Notes under the pieces: model-generated | Told to the model about the DNA's origin: nothing | Seen by the model: only the letters and a program-made list of their open reading frames with translations | Databases searched by the model: none | Made by a program: the position numbers and the translations under genes | NCBI GenBank assembly: GCA_024643325.1 | Contig: JAHEND010000034.1 | Span: 62,001-126,000 of the forward strand | DNA from: Sediminicola sp. | GTDB taxonomy: Bacteria > Bacteroidota > Bacteroidia > Flavobacteriales > Flavobacteriaceae | DNA: 64,000 nt | Direction: 5' to 3' | Shown here: in pieces, positions 1 through 9,280 of the stretch | How positions within the stretch are numbered: the stretch's first letter is position 1 | How the letters are laid out: every line of letters starts with the position of its first letter

Positions 1-37
1 TCGCTCATATTATTTAATCTATTTATTTTTCAGGGGG

Positions 38-45
38 CAAAAATA
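38..45 (-). promoter_or_regulatory. Putative -7 promoter box for a gene leaving the left edge
   Basis: Read on the minus strand this is TATTTTTG, an exact match to the Bacteroidota -7 consensus TAnnTTTG. About 30 bases further along the minus strand an ATG lies at 8..6 and would open a reading frame that runs out of the window. No clear -33 TTTG is seen at the right distance, so the call rests on the -7 box and its position only. Confidence 0.4.
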
Positions 46-186
46 CGGCCTATCCATGGTTTATACTAACTACTTGGTTGTTTTTTTTATTCCAGTGCTT
101 GAAAAACAGATACTGGCTCAAATTCGAAAAGCATTTTTAAAAACTCCTTTAAGCAAGACTCTTTAAAAAGCCCTCTGGCAAAACCC

Positions 187-2682
187 TTAAAATCCAAATC
201 CAAAACTCCCGGTAATACTAAAAGGTCTAGCTTCAGGTACATCCAGGTAATTTCCCCTAAAGTTGGCGTCTATTCTAAAGACCTTAAATATATTACCAAT
301 CCCCACACTGTACTCCCAATAAGCGTTTTTATTCGGGGCATTTAAAGTAAGTCTACTCGGGGCGTTTAAAGAAATGTTTTCTTCAGAAAGTGTTCCCCAC
401 ACGCCTCTAACCCCTATGATTTCCCTGAGATTTAAAGCCCTTAAAAAAGGAATTCTTGAAAAGAGACGGCCGTTAAAATTATGTTCTAAATGGCCAGACA
501 CATAAGTGTCAGTCACAAATTCATAAAAGTCTAGATTGGGAAAGGTGTTGTAAATAGTAAATAAGGTTTGGTTTCCTGGTACCACATGTAATAGTGCCAA
601 AGGAAGCGGATCAAAAGTCCTTCCCGCTTCTATACTGGTTCTAAGGGTCCCTATGCCTCCTATTTGCCAGGGTCTGGTGTAAGACAGTTGTACCCTATTG
701 AAATTAAAGTCCGAATCCAATAGGTTTTTTTGACCGTGAATATACTGAACCATTAAGCTTGGGTAATCTTCATTCACCGGTTTTGGATCTACCCCATAAC
801 CAATCACTTTTCTTCCTGGAGTATATAGCATTCTAGCCGTGAAATCTAGCTGGTTCAAACTGTTTTTACTTCCTAGTATGGTGGGTTCATAGACAAAATC
901 TAATGGGAATAATTCAGGCAAAGCTGCCTGGACCCTTCTATAGGATGCACCCAGTGACATAGTTAAATTTTTCACTGGCTCAGCACTCAAAGTGAAAGCA
1001 GTAAGGTTTATCTGAGATAACTTATCATTATTTCCGACCGTAAAAACAGAGGAAGAGGCAATGCTACGGCCCATTAAATCATTGGTAGCCGTAAGGCTCA
1101 AGCCCAATTGCTCTATATCCCTTCTATGACCTCCTGAAATAAGGAGTCGGATTTTAGGGTCTAGAATGGCTTGAGCAAAAAAGCCATGTTTAAATTTTTT
1201 ATCAGAAAAACCATAAGCCACATAGCCTTCTAAACGCCAAAGGTCATTTTGACCCCTAAAAGTTCTAGCACCCGCTCTAAGTCTATTTCCCTCTGCTTGG
1301 TTGTATCCAAAAATACTATAGACATCTCCAATATCTATATTTTGCCTGTTTAACTCAATATACCCAGACTCCAAAATAGAGACAAAATTATAGTATGTCT
1401 TGAACTTTGGCACTGTTTTAAGGGTATCTATTAATTTGTAAATACCCGCCTCGTCCTTATTGAGAGTTTCTAATCTGTTGGTTGCCCAAAAACTCGAATC
1501 GCGTTCAAACAACTCTGGCCTTAAGGCGTTATAATCTTCTGTATAAAAGCGCCTTGATTTCGGAATGTCAAACTCAAAACCATCGTAAACAGTTGTGCGT
1601 TTTCCGTAAACACCCTTAGATTTTTCTTTATTGCTATAGCTAAAGTCTGACAACATGGACTCTCGTTTTAACAAAAAAACTGAATCACTTAAGACTTCAA
1701 AATCTTGCTCCACATACAACTCTTTGACCCAGTTTAAATTGGCGCTTTTGGTCATGGCCATGTTTATTTTAGCAATGGCAAAGGTGCTATCATTGACCCA
1801 AAAATCTCCTTTAAAGGTCAACTCACTCTTTCTCCTAGGGTAGTAGATAATATTATAGCACCATTTCTCTCCAATAAAAGTAGAGTCTGCCAAAACATAA
1901 TTATAGGTCTCAATACCTGTTTTGGAGAGCGGAGAGGTAAATGACTTTCCAAAAAAGTTTAGGTAATTGTCGTAAATATCATAAGTAGCATACAGGTCTT
2001 TTAGGTAGGCCATAATGGCCTGATTCCCATTAAAACCAGAATTTTTAACGCCTCTAACTACTTCTTTCTCCTCATTAATGGTATTGTCTCCATACACCTT
2101 AGAAACCGTTTCATTTAAAAAAATAGGTAGATATGTTTTGCCCGTAATGCCGGAAGTATCTAGGTCTTTAAACACAAACTCCAAGCCTTTAAACATCTTA
2201 CTATTCATGAGTGCAGAATCTATGGTGTTGAGGTCAAATTCTATTTTCTCATACTTATCATAGGCGTATTGATTGAATTTACCCAGTCCATTACTGCGCT
2301 TTTTGGCCCAAATTTTACGCAAAATATCAATGGCAGGATTGTTCTTTTTGGACTGTTTTCCCGAAACCAGGGTCACTGACTGCAATTGTTCCGCAGCCTC
2401 TTCTAAAACAATTTGCAAATCGTAATTCGTTTGATTTTCAAGTAGGAATGTCAAAGTTTCAAATCCAATAAATGAAACTGAAATTTGGGTATAGGTCTGC
2501 TCAGACTCTAGATAAAAGGAACCGTCGTCATTGGTAATGGTTCCAATAGTACTGCCAGGAAAAAGCACATTGGCAAATGCGATCGGAAAGCCGTCTGTAT
2601 CTTTCACACTTCCGCTGACCTTAGTTTGAGCTTGAAGGACCATGCCTGTAAGCCACAAAAGAAATAAAATTTGTTTTTTCAT
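187..2682 (-). CDS. DUF5686 family outer-membrane protein with carboxypeptidase-like regulatory domain
   Basis: The 831-residue product starts with a signal peptide (MKKQILFLLWLTG..., cleavage near AQT) followed by a CarboxypepD_reg-like beta-sandwich (about residues 20-110) of the kind found at the N-terminus of TonB receptors. The rest matches the DUF5686 pattern and ends in a long, aromatic-rich beta-barrel-like region finishing with phenylalanine (SFGFGF), a typical outer-membrane protein terminus. I chose the ATG at 2682; a longer frame continues upstream but runs into pdhB and would bury the signal peptide. The gene sits behind the pdhB terminator, so it probably has its own promoter. 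Function is unknown; location in the outer membrane is inferred. Confidence 0.8.
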   Translation of the reverse strand: MKKQILFLLWLTGMVLQAQTKVSGSVKDTDGFPIAFANVLFPGSTIGTITNDDGSFYLESEQTYTQISVSFIGFETLTFLLENQTNYDLQIVLEEAAEQLQSVTLVSGKQSKKNNPAIDILRKIWAKKRSNGLGKFNQYAYDKYEKIEFDLNTIDSALMNSKMFKGLEFVFKDLDTSGITGKTYLPIFLNETVSKVYGDNTINEEKEVVRGVKNSGFNGNQAIMAYLKDLYATYDIYDNYLNFFGKSFTSPLSKTGIETYNYVLADSTFIGEKWCYNIIYYPRRKSELTFKGDFWVNDSTFAIAKINMAMTKSANLNWVKELYVEQDFEVLSDSVFLLKRESMLSDFSYSNKEKSKGVYGKRTTVYDGFEFDIPKSRRFYTEDYNALRPELFERDSSFWATNRLETLNKDEAGIYKLIDTLKTVPKFKTYYNFVSILESGYIELNRQNIDIGDVYSIFGYNQAEGNRLRAGARTFRGQNDLWRLEGYVAYGFSDKKFKHGFFAQAILDPKIRLLISGGHRRDIEQLGLSLTATNDLMGRSIASSSVFTVGNNDKLSQINLTAFTLSAEPVKNLTMSLGASYRRVQAALPELFPLDFVYEPTILGSKNSLNQLDFTARMLYTPGRKVIGYGVDPKPVNEDYPSLMVQYIHGQKNLLDSDFNFNRVQLSYTRPWQIGGIGTLRTSIEAGRTFDPLPLALLHVVPGNQTLFTIYNTFPNLDFYEFVTDTYVSGHLEHNFNGRLFSRIPFLRALNLREIIGVRGVWGTLSEENISLNAPSRLTLNAPNKNAYWEYSVGIGNIFKVFRIDANFRGNYLDVPEARPFSITGSFGFGF

Positions 2683-2745
2683 AGTGGGTTTGAATGGGTT
2701 CATAAACACCAAACAAAAAGTGGACAGACTGGGGAATTTAAGGCT

Positions 2746-2770
2746 AAAAAAGCCCTCCGTGAGGAGGGCT
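2746..2770 (-). terminator. Rho-independent terminator of pdhB
   Basis: A perfect 8-bp stem (AGCCCTCC / GGAGGGCT, 2751-2758 and 2763-2770) with a GTGA loop is followed, on the minus strand, by a run of five T. It lies 17 bases after the pdhB stop and ends transcription coming from pdhB before the DUF5686 gene. Confidence 0.85.
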
Positions 2771-2786
2771 GTAAGATTATAATATA

Positions 2787-3770
2787 TTATGCTTTGGTGT
2801 ACATGACACGATTTACCGCATCTATAACATCTTGAGCACTTGGCAACCATTCTTCTAATAAAACAGGAGAATAAGGTGCTGGTGTGTCTGCCGTGTTAAT
2901 CTTTTGAACAGGAGCATCTAAATAATCAAAGGCATTGTCTTGAACTTGAAAAGCAATTTCAGAGGCAATACTTCCAAAAGGCCAAGCTTCTTCAAGAATA
3001 ACCAGTCTGTTGGTTTTTTTAACAGAAGTAATAATAGTATCCATATCTAAAGGACGAATCGTTCTTAAGTCAATGACCTCTAACTCTATTCCTTGTGCAG
3101 ATAAAGTGTCTGCAGCTTTTACTGCCTCTTTTAAGATTTTACCAAAGGATACTACCGTTACATCCGATCCATTCCTAATGACATCTGCTACACCTAATGG
3201 GATAGTGTATTCTCCCTCTGGCACTTCTCCTTTATCTCCATACATTTGTTCAGATTCCATAAAAATTACTGGATCTGGGTCTTGAATGGACGCTTTGAGC
3301 AAACCTTTAGCATCTTTAGGGTTAGACGGCACCACTACTTTTAATCCGGGTGTATTGGCATACCAATTCTCAAAAGCTTGAGAGTGTGTCGCGGCCAATT
3401 GTCCTGCAGAAGCAGTAGGTCCTCTAAAAACAATAGGGCAGTTAAACTGACCTCCTGACATTTGCCTGATTTTAGCAGCATTATTTATGATTTGGTCAAT
3501 CCCTACCAAGGCAAAGTTAAAAGTCATAAATTCAATGATAGGCTTATTGCCATTCATTGCAGACCCCACACCAATTCCAGCAAATCCTAATTCAGAAATG
3601 GGGGTATCTATAACCCTTTCTGGACCAAATTCATCTAGCATTCCTTTAGAAGCTTTGTAAGCACCGTTGTACTCCGCTACTTCTTCTCCCATTAAATAAA
3701 TAGAAGGGTCTTTTCTCATTTCTTCTGACATAGCTTCTGCTATGGCTTCTCTAAACTGTAATGTTTTCAT
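2787..3770 (-). CDS. pdhB: Pyruvate dehydrogenase E1 component, beta subunit
   Basis: The 327-residue protein is full length for the E1-beta (transketolase-like, pyrimidine-binding plus C-terminal) family. It begins MKTLQFREAIAEAMSEEM and contains the conserved EEVAEYNGAYK segment near residue 30 and the FMTFNFALVGIDQI segment near residues 82-95. Together with E1-alpha, E2 and E3 it converts pyruvate to acetyl-CoA using thiamine diphosphate in the cytoplasm. No E1-alpha or E2 gene is adjacent; a stand-alone E1-beta gene is, to my knowledge, common in flavobacteria. It is divergent from etfBA, shares a 26-bp palindrome with it, and is followed by a clear terminator. A branched-chain oxo-acid dehydrogenase beta subunit is a less likely alternative. 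Confidence 0.9.
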   Translation of the reverse strand: MKTLQFREAIAEAMSEEMRKDPSIYLMGEEVAEYNGAYKASKGMLDEFGPERVIDTPISELGFAGIGVGSAMNGNKPIIEFMTFNFALVGIDQIINNAAKIRQMSGGQFNCPIVFRGPTASAGQLAATHSQAFENWYANTPGLKVVVPSNPKDAKGLLKASIQDPDPVIFMESEQMYGDKGEVPEGEYTIPLGVADVIRNGSDVTVVSFGKILKEAVKAADTLSAQGIELEVIDLRTIRPLDMDTIITSVKKTNRLVILEEAWPFGSIASEIAFQVQDNAFDYLDAPVQKINTADTPAPYSPVLLEEWLPSAQDVIDAVNRVMYTKA

Positions 3771-3791
3771 AGGTATGTCTTAAAACGCACG

Positions 3792-3799
3792 CAAAAATA
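3792..3799 (-). promoter_or_regulatory. Putative pdhB -7 promoter box
   Basis: On the minus strand this reads TATTTTTG, a perfect TAnnTTTG box, 22 bases upstream of the pdhB ATG, which gives a leader of roughly 15 bases. A -33-like TTTG lies 26 bases further upstream, a little beyond the usual spacing. Confidence 0.55.
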
Positions 3800-3848
3800 A
3801 GCAATAAATATCTTATTTGGGAATTCAAAAAGATTAAAAAAAGAATAA

Positions 3849-3874
3849 AATTTACTATGCATGCATAGTAAATT
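3849..3874. promoter_or_regulatory. Perfect 26-bp palindrome between pdhB and etfB, probable operator
   Basis: The arms AATTTACTATGCA and TGCATAGTAAATT are exact reverse complements with no central spacer, so the site is a 26-bp perfect dyad centred at 3861/3862. It lies about 50 bases upstream of the etfB ATG and about 55 bases upstream of the predicted pdhB -7 box. There is no T-run, so it is not a terminator. A dimeric repressor such as a TetR-type protein would fit such a site, but no regulator gene is adjacent, so the binder is unknown. Confidence 0.6.
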
Positions 3875-3922
3875 GTAAATAATTCTTATCTTAGTGGCTC
3901 AGAACTTAAAGCTTAATTTGAG

Positions 3923-4669
3923 ATGAAGATACTCGTTTGTATTAGTAATGTCCCTGACACTACTTCCAAAATCAATTTTAAAGACAATAACACTGCTTTT
4001 GATACAGCAGGGGTTCAATTTGTCATAAACCCAAATGATGAATTTGGATTGACAAGAGCCATGTGGTTTAAAGAAAAACAAGGGGCTAGTGTTGCAGTTG
4101 TAACAGTGGGAGATGCTTCCGCAGAGCCCACCCTTAGAAAAGCACTCGCTATTGGAGCAGACGAAGCTTACAGAATAGACGCCAAAGCAACAGATGGATT
4201 TTTTGTTGCCCAAGAATTGGCTGCATTGGTAAAAGAAATAGGTTTTGACCTCGTCATTGCAGGAAGAGAGTCTATAGATTACAATGGCGGAATGGTACCA
4301 GGATTTTTAGCAAGTACCTTAGATTTTCAATATGTGACCAATTGTATTTCCCTAGAAATAGAAGGTAATAACGCTACTGCTACAAGAGAAATAGATGGTG
4401 GTAAAGAAACATTGGACACCCAACTTCCACTGGTTATTGGGGGACAAAAGGGATTGGTAGAAGAAAGCGATTTGCGCATTCCAAATATGAGGGGCATTAT
4501 GATGGCCAGACAAAAGCCGCTTCACGTCAGACCTGCAACTACTTCTGAGTCACAAACAAAAGAGATTTCATTTAGCAAACCAGAAGCCAAAGGCGCGGTA
4601 ACCATGATTGATCCAGCCAATATAGACCAGCTAATTTCTCTATTACACAACGAAGCCAAGGTTTTATAA
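3923..4669 (+). CDS. etfB: Electron transfer flavoprotein, beta subunit
   Basis: The 248-residue protein is a full-length ETF beta/FixA family member. It opens MKILVCISNVPDTTSKI and carries the family's AMP/nucleotide-binding region with ALAIGADEAYRI near residue 75 and the conserved IAGRESIDYNGGMVPGFLA segment (about 112-131). With EtfA it forms a cytoplasmic FAD heterodimer that moves electrons from acyl-CoA and other dehydrogenases to the quinone pool. It is followed 19 bases later by etfA, forming an operon that ends at the terminator at 5701. The palindrome at 3849-3874 sits just upstream and may control it. Confidence 0.95.
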   Translation: MKILVCISNVPDTTSKINFKDNNTAFDTAGVQFVINPNDEFGLTRAMWFKEKQGASVAVVTVGDASAEPTLRKALAIGADEAYRIDAKATDGFFVAQELAALVKEIGFDLVIAGRESIDYNGGMVPGFLASTLDFQYVTNCISLEIEGNNATATREIDGGKETLDTQLPLVIGGQKGLVEESDLRIPNMRGIMMARQKPLHVRPATTSESQTKEISFSKPEAKGAVTMIDPANIDQLISLLHNEAKVL

Positions 4670-4688
4670 ACTATTAAAACACATTATT

Positions 4689-5657
4689 ATGTCCGTACTC
4701 ATATACACTGAAACAGAAAAAGGAGTTTTTAAAAAAAATGCATTTGAAGTGGCTTCTTATGGCGCTGCATTAGCGGAGCAATTGGGCACTGATTGTGTCG
4801 CTGTCGCCATAAATCCACCAGATGCGAGCCAACTACAGTCTTATGGAGTGGGTAAAATATTAGTCATTAAAGAAGCAAAATTGGATACTTTTAATGCCAA
4901 AGGGTACGCAACTGCAATAGCCCAAGCAGCTAAAGAGGCTAGCGCACAAGTAGTCCTTGTGAGTAGCTCTGCAGACAGTAAATTCCTAAGTCCTCTTTTG
5001 GCGGCTCAATTGGGTGCTAGTTTTGCGCCCAATGTAGTGGCTCTGCCAGAAAGCACTACGCCTTTTATTGTAAAGCGAACCGCATTTAGCAACAAAGGCT
5101 TTGCCCACACAGAACTGACTGGTTCAGTCAAAATGATTGGAGTGGCCAACAATTCTTTTGGTCTACATGAAAAAGAGACCACCTCCAGCGTGACTACTTT
5201 TACACCCAGCTTAGAAGACCACTTATTTACCACTAAAACAACCGCTGTAGACAAAGTAAGTGGTAAAGCAACTATTGCAGACGCAGACGTTGTTGTATCT
5301 GGAGGGAGAGGGCTTAAAGGACCGGAAAACTGGGGATTAATTGAAGATTTAGCCAATGTATTAGGAGCAGCAACAGCTTGCTCTAAACCAGTTTCTGACC
5401 TAGGGTGGAGACCACATGGAGAACACGTAGGACAGACTGGAAAGCCTGTAGCCACAAACCTATACATCGCTATTGGAATATCTGGAGCCATACAACATTT
5501 AGCTGGGGTGAGTGCCTCAAAAGTAAAAGTGGTGATTAACACTGATCCAGAAGCCCCGTTCTTTAAAGCAGCAGACTATGGAATTGTAGGAGACGCCTTT
5601 GAAGTTGTACCTGAATTAATTGAAAAATTAAAAGCATTTAAAGCACAGAACGTTTAA
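4689..5657 (+). CDS. etfA: Electron transfer flavoprotein, alpha subunit
   Basis: The 322-residue product has the N-terminal Rossmann-like domain and the C-terminal FAD-binding domain of EtfA. The FAD signature is clear: GGRGLKGPENW near residue 205, then LGWRPHGEHVGQTG and YIAIGISGAIQHLAG (about 260-278). It binds FAD and partners with EtfB encoded just upstream. The pair acts as the electron acceptor for acyl-CoA dehydrogenases. Full length, no anomalies; transcription ends at the hairpin starting at 5701. Confidence 0.95.
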   Translation: MSVLIYTETEKGVFKKNAFEVASYGAALAEQLGTDCVAVAINPPDASQLQSYGVGKILVIKEAKLDTFNAKGYATAIAQAAKEASAQVVLVSSSADSKFLSPLLAAQLGASFAPNVVALPESTTPFIVKRTAFSNKGFAHTELTGSVKMIGVANNSFGLHEKETTSSVTTFTPSLEDHLFTTKTTAVDKVSGKATIADADVVVSGGRGLKGPENWGLIEDLANVLGAATACSKPVSDLGWRPHGEHVGQTGKPVATNLYIAIGISGAIQHLAGVSASKVKVVINTDPEAPFFKAADYGIVGDAFEVVPELIEKLKAFKAQNV

Positions 5658-5700
5658 AATTTATTAAATTGCGCCCCTTAAACTGGGCCAAACCATACAA

Positions 5701-5731
5701 GGCTAATTATTTTATTAATTGGCCTTTTTTT
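5701..5731 (+). terminator. Rho-independent terminator of etfBA
   Basis: A 9-bp stem (GGCTAATTA with TAATTGGCC, including one G-T pair) and a 6-base loop are followed by seven T. It lies 43 bases after the etfA stop and 15 bases before the next ATG. Confidence 0.75.
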
Positions 5732-5745
5732 ATGACCTTTAAACT

Positions 5746-6339
5746 ATGTCCTTAATTCCATTAAAAATAAAAGGTATCTCGTATAGTCAAACCCAAAATG
5801 GGGCCTATGCACTGATTCTCAATGAAATTGATGGAGACAGAAAACTTCCCATAGTAATTGGTGCCTTTGAAGCACAATCTATTGCCATAGCTTTAGAAAA
5901 AGAAATTAGTCCCCCTAGACCTTTAACCCATGATTTGTTTAAAAACTTTGCCCAACACTTCCAGATTGGATTAAAAAAAGTAATCATTCACAAACTTATA
6001 GACGGTGTATTTTATGCGAATATTGTATGTGAACAAGAAGGATCAGAAGCAGTTTTTGACGCAAGAACCAGTGATGCTATTGCACTAGCGCTACGCTTTA
6101 ATGCCCCTATTTTTACTTATGAAAGCATCTTAAGTAAAGCCGGTATAAACCTCACCGTCAAAGAAATCCCTACGGATATTAAAGACAACCCTTCAAATAC
6201 CATGAGTGAGGTAGCACATGAAAATAATTTAGAACACCTAGACCTAAACGGACTTGAAGCAGCCTTAGAAAAAGCGATTACTGCTGAAGACTATGAAAAA
6301 GCTGCTAGAATTAGAGATGAAATATCCAAAAGAAATTAA
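5746..6339 (+). CDS. DUF151 bifunctional nuclease family protein with C-terminal UVR motif
   Basis: The 197-residue protein has a DUF151 (bifunctional nuclease, BFN) domain at about residues 5-130, with the hallmark LPIVIGAFEAQSIAIALE near residue 33 and the FDARTSDAIALALR segment near residue 103. The last 30 residues (LEAALEKAITAEDYEKAARI...) match a UvrB/UvrC-type UVR motif that mediates protein contacts. Related plant proteins have DNase and RNase activity; activity here is inferred. It is followed directly by the nucleoside transporter (stop at 6339, next ATG at 6341), so the two are probably co-transcribed. Confidence 0.85.
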   Translation: MSLIPLKIKGISYSQTQNGAYALILNEIDGDRKLPIVIGAFEAQSIAIALEKEISPPRPLTHDLFKNFAQHFQIGLKKVIIHKLIDGVFYANIVCEQEGSEAVFDARTSDAIALALRFNAPIFTYESILSKAGINLTVKEIPTDIKDNPSNTMSEVAHENNLEHLDLNGLEAALEKAITAEDYEKAARIRDEISKRN

Positions 6340-6340
6340 A

Positions 6341-7816
6341 ATGCCACAACCATTGAAATTAGTAATCAAAACACTCCTCCTTTGTCTATTTTTAGGAGGT
6401 ATTAGCACTTCCCTTGAAGCGGCTCCGTTGGTCAGTTCTTTTTCAGACTTTGAATTCAATACAGCAACCACATTAGACAACACTCAAGCAGCAGAAATGA
6501 TTCCAAATGCCTCTTTTTCTTTAGAGAGTTTGGGAAAAGGAATCCTTGGAATGCTATTTTTGATTGGTATTTCATTTTTATTCTCGGCCAACAAGCGGGC
6601 CATAAACTGGAAAATGGTGGGGATTGGACTAGGGATCCAGATTGTATTGGCGATAGGAATTTTAAAAGTGCCTCTAATACAAAAAGGATTTAGTTTTGTG
6701 GGCCAAATTTTTGTCAATATCCTAGACTATACATTGGTAGGAAGTAAATTCCTCCTAGGAAACCTATTAGACTTGAACAATCCCTCAATTGGCTATATTT
6801 TTGCCTTTCAGATTCTCCCTACGATCATCTTTTTCTCCGCCCTAACTTCTGTATTATTCTATTTAGGAGTCATTCAAAAAGTGGTCAAAGGACTTGCTTG
6901 GTTACTCACCAAATCATTAGGAATCTCTGGAGCAGAAAGTCTATCAGTTGCAGGAAATATTTTCTTAGGACAAACAGAAGCCCCATTGTTGATCAAAGCC
7001 TATCTTGAAAAAATGAGTAAATCTGAGATTTTACTCGTGATGATTGGAGGAATGGCCACCGTAGCAGGTGGAGTATTAGCAGCCTATATTGGATTTCTTG
7101 GAGGAGACGACCCTCAATTGAGATTAGAATTTGCGCGACACTTATTGGCCGCATCTGTAATGGCTGCACCTGGTGCTATTATTATCTCTAAAATTTTATA
7201 CCCACAAACAGAAAAAATTAATACTGACGTACACGTCTCTACCGAAAAAATTGGATCTAATTTCTTAGACGCCATTTCTAACGGCACGTCTGAGGGACTA
7301 AAATTAGCCGTAAACGTCGGCGCCATGCTCTTAGTGTTTGTGGCCTTTATAGCCCTCTTTAATGGAATCTTTAATTGGGTGGGAGATGTAACCTACCTCA
7401 ATGAATGGGTTGCGGCAAACAGCCCTTACCCGAACTTATCATTAGAAGCCATTTTAGGAACCGTATTTGGCCCCCTGATGTGGGTCATTGGTGTTGCGGC
7501 AGAAGACATGTTCCTCATGGGGCAATTGTTGGGAATTAAATTAGCCTCCAGTGAATTCGTAGGATACACCCAGTTGGCCACACTCAAAGAAGTAAGCAGC
7601 GCCACTCATTTTAGTTATAGTAAATCGGTGATCATGGCTACTTATATGCTATGCGGTTTTGCCAACTTTGCCTCCATTGGTATTCAAATTGGTGGCATAG
7701 GATCTTTAGCGCCCGGACAGCGAAAAACTTTATCTTCTTTTGGCTTAAAAGCTGTTTTAGGAGGGTCTTTAGCTTCCCTACTATCTGCTACTATTGCAGG
7801 AATGATCCTTGGATAA
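6341..7816 (+). CDS. NupC-type concentrative nucleoside transporter (CNT family)
   Basis: The 491-residue inner-membrane protein has the CNT core: an N-terminal helix pair near residues 75-120, the GQTEAPLLIKAYL segment (about 210) that forms part of the nucleoside site, and the AAEDMFLMGQLLGIK region near 390. It should import nucleosides with Na+ or H+. The first 70 residues (a hydrophobic segment and a Ser/Thr-rich stretch) are an extension typical of Bacteroidota CNT proteins. I chose the ATG at 6341, one base after the upstream stop; an in-frame ATG at 6293 would overlap the nuclease gene. A possible link with thyA and folA downstream is nucleotide supply. Confidence 0.9.
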   Translation: MPQPLKLVIKTLLLCLFLGGISTSLEAAPLVSSFSDFEFNTATTLDNTQAAEMIPNASFSLESLGKGILGMLFLIGISFLFSANKRAINWKMVGIGLGIQIVLAIGILKVPLIQKGFSFVGQIFVNILDYTLVGSKFLLGNLLDLNNPSIGYIFAFQILPTIIFFSALTSVLFYLGVIQKVVKGLAWLLTKSLGISGAESLSVAGNIFLGQTEAPLLIKAYLEKMSKSEILLVMIGGMATVAGGVLAAYIGFLGGDDPQLRLEFARHLLAASVMAAPGAIIISKILYPQTEKINTDVHVSTEKIGSNFLDAISNGTSEGLKLAVNVGAMLLVFVAFIALFNGIFNWVGDVTYLNEWVAANSPYPNLSLEAILGTVFGPLMWVIGVAAEDMFLMGQLLGIKLASSEFVGYTQLATLKEVSSATHFSYSKSVIMATYMLCGFANFASIGIQIGGIGSLAPGQRKTLSSFGLKAVLGGSLASLLSATIAGMILG

Positions 7817-7948
7817 TTGGCCTATTTCTTACCTAAAGAATACACACTTAAAAAAGGACCCTTCGTTAATAAGTTTTTGATAATCCTGTTTTAAAATCTG
7901 ACATTTAATTGGTTCCAGCCTGTACCTTTATGCAAGAAATAAAAAAGC

Positions 7949-8773
7949 ATGAAGCAATACCACGATTTACTAAACCACGTATTAGCGCACGGGGTACAAA
8001 AAGGAGATAGAACAGGAACGGGAACCCTCAGTGTATTTGGGTACCAAATGAGGTTTAACCTCAGCGAAGGGTTTCCTATGGTCACTACCAAAAAACTCCA
8101 CTTAAAATCTATTATTTATGAACTCCTTTGGTTTTTAAAGGGAGACACCAATATAAATTATCTACAAGAAAACGGCGTGCGTATTTGGAATGAATGGGCA
8201 GACAGCCAGGGTAACCTAGGACCCGTTTATGGCAAACAATGGCGCAATTGGAATGGAGAAGAAATTGATCAGATCAAAGAAGTCATTCAAAGCATCAAAG
8301 AAAACCCCAACAGTAGAAGAATGTTAGTTTCTGCCTGGAACCCCAGTGTGCTTCCAGATCCCAAAACTTCCTTTGAAGAGAATGTAGCCAACGGAAAAGC
8401 AGCCCTCCCACCTTGCCATGCGTTTTTTCAATTTTATGTAGCAGATGGAAAACTATCCTGCCAACTCTATCAGCGATCTGCTGACATTTTTTTAGGTGTA
8501 CCCTTTAATATTGCTTCATACGCCCTACTCACCATGATGATAGCCCAGGTCTGTGGCTTGGAGGCAGGAGATTTTATACATACTTTTGGTGACGCCCATA
8601 TTTACAACAACCACATGGAGCAAATTGAACTCCAACTCAGCAGAACACCCAAAGACCTACCAAAAATGACTTTAAACCCTGAAATTAAAAATATTTTTGA
8701 TTTTGACTTTGAAGACTTCACCCTAGAAAATTACGATCCACACCCCCATATTAAAGGCGCGGTAGCCATTTAA
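7949..8773 (+). CDS. thyA: Thymidylate synthase
   Basis: This 274-residue protein is a full-length ThyA. Catalytic Cys156 lies in [13 protein letters not shown]; the folate and dUMP residues are seen in [11 protein letters not shown] (21-31), the RRML phosphate site near 123 and [17 protein letters not shown]. It methylates dUMP to dTMP using methylene-tetrahydrofolate, giving dihydrofolate. The dihydrofolate reductase gene follows after 3 bases, so the two enzymes that make and recycle the folate are co-expressed. Confidence 0.97.
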   Translation: MKQYHDLLNHVLAHGVQKGDRTGTGTLSVFGYQMRFNLSEGFPMVTTKKLHLKSIIYELLWFLKGDTNINYLQENGVRIWNEWADSQGNLGPVYGKQWRNWNGEEIDQIKEVIQSIKENPNSRRMLVSAWNPSVLPDPKTSFEENVANGKAALPPCHAFFQFYVADGKLSCQLYQRSADIFLGVPFNIASYALLTMMIAQVCGLEAGDFIHTFGDAHIYNNHMEQIELQLSRTPKDLPKMTLNPEIKNIFDFDFEDFTLENYDPHPHIKGAVAI

Positions 8774-8776
8774 GCT

Positions 8777-9274
8777 ATGAGAGAAATTTGCATGATTGCT
8801 GCAGCAGCAGAAAACAATGCCATTGGAAAAGACAATAACTTATTATGGCACCTCCCTTTGGACTTTAAACATTTTAAAACCCTTACCAGCGGCCACACTA
8901 TTATTATGGGACGCAAAACCTTTGAAAGCTTCCCCAAACCTTTACCCAACCGAAAACATCTAGTCATTACAAGAAATAAAGACTACCAGATAGAAGCCCC
9001 AGACTGCGCCGTACACTTCTCCCTAGAGGCCGCTTTAGAGGCTTGTAAAACAGAAGAAAAGGTGTTTATTATTGGGGGTGGTGAAATATACAAAATGGGG
9101 TATCCGTTAGCTAATTCCATAGAACTCACTCGGGTACATGTAAGCCTCCCAGCCGATACCTTTTTCCCTAAAATATCACCCAAAGATTTCGAGTGCATTC
9201 AAAAAACACCAATGACTTCAGATGACAAACATGCCTATGCATACACCTTTGAGCGCTACGAGAGACGTGACTAA
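8777..9274 (+). CDS. folA: Dihydrofolate reductase
   Basis: The 165-residue product is standard DHFR length. It shows the IAAAAENNAIGKDNNLLWHLP N-terminus region, the active-site acid in LPLDFKHFK (around residue 32), the NADPH-binding IIMGRKTFESFP, and IIGGGEIYK near residue 98. It reduces the dihydrofolate produced by ThyA, encoded 3 bases upstream. The ATG at 8777 is used; a second in-frame ATG five codons later is possible. Confidence 0.96.
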   Translation: MREICMIAAAAENNAIGKDNNLLWHLPLDFKHFKTLTSGHTIIMGRKTFESFPKPLPNRKHLVITRNKDYQIEAPDCAVHFSLEAALEACKTEEKVFIIGGGEIYKMGYPLANSIELTRVHVSLPADTFFPKISPKDFECIQKTPMTSDDKHAYAYTFERYERRD

Positions 9275-9280
9275 TTGTGT

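Noticed and set aside
2683-2850. 56-codon N-terminal extension of the DUF5686 protein
   Set aside because: It crosses the pdhB terminator and the end of pdhB and would displace the signal peptide.
5006-5542. 178-residue minus-strand open frame inside etfA
   Set aside because: It lies entirely opposite the etfA coding frame, has a cysteine- and proline-rich composition without a family pattern, and no promoter; it is a shadow of etfA.
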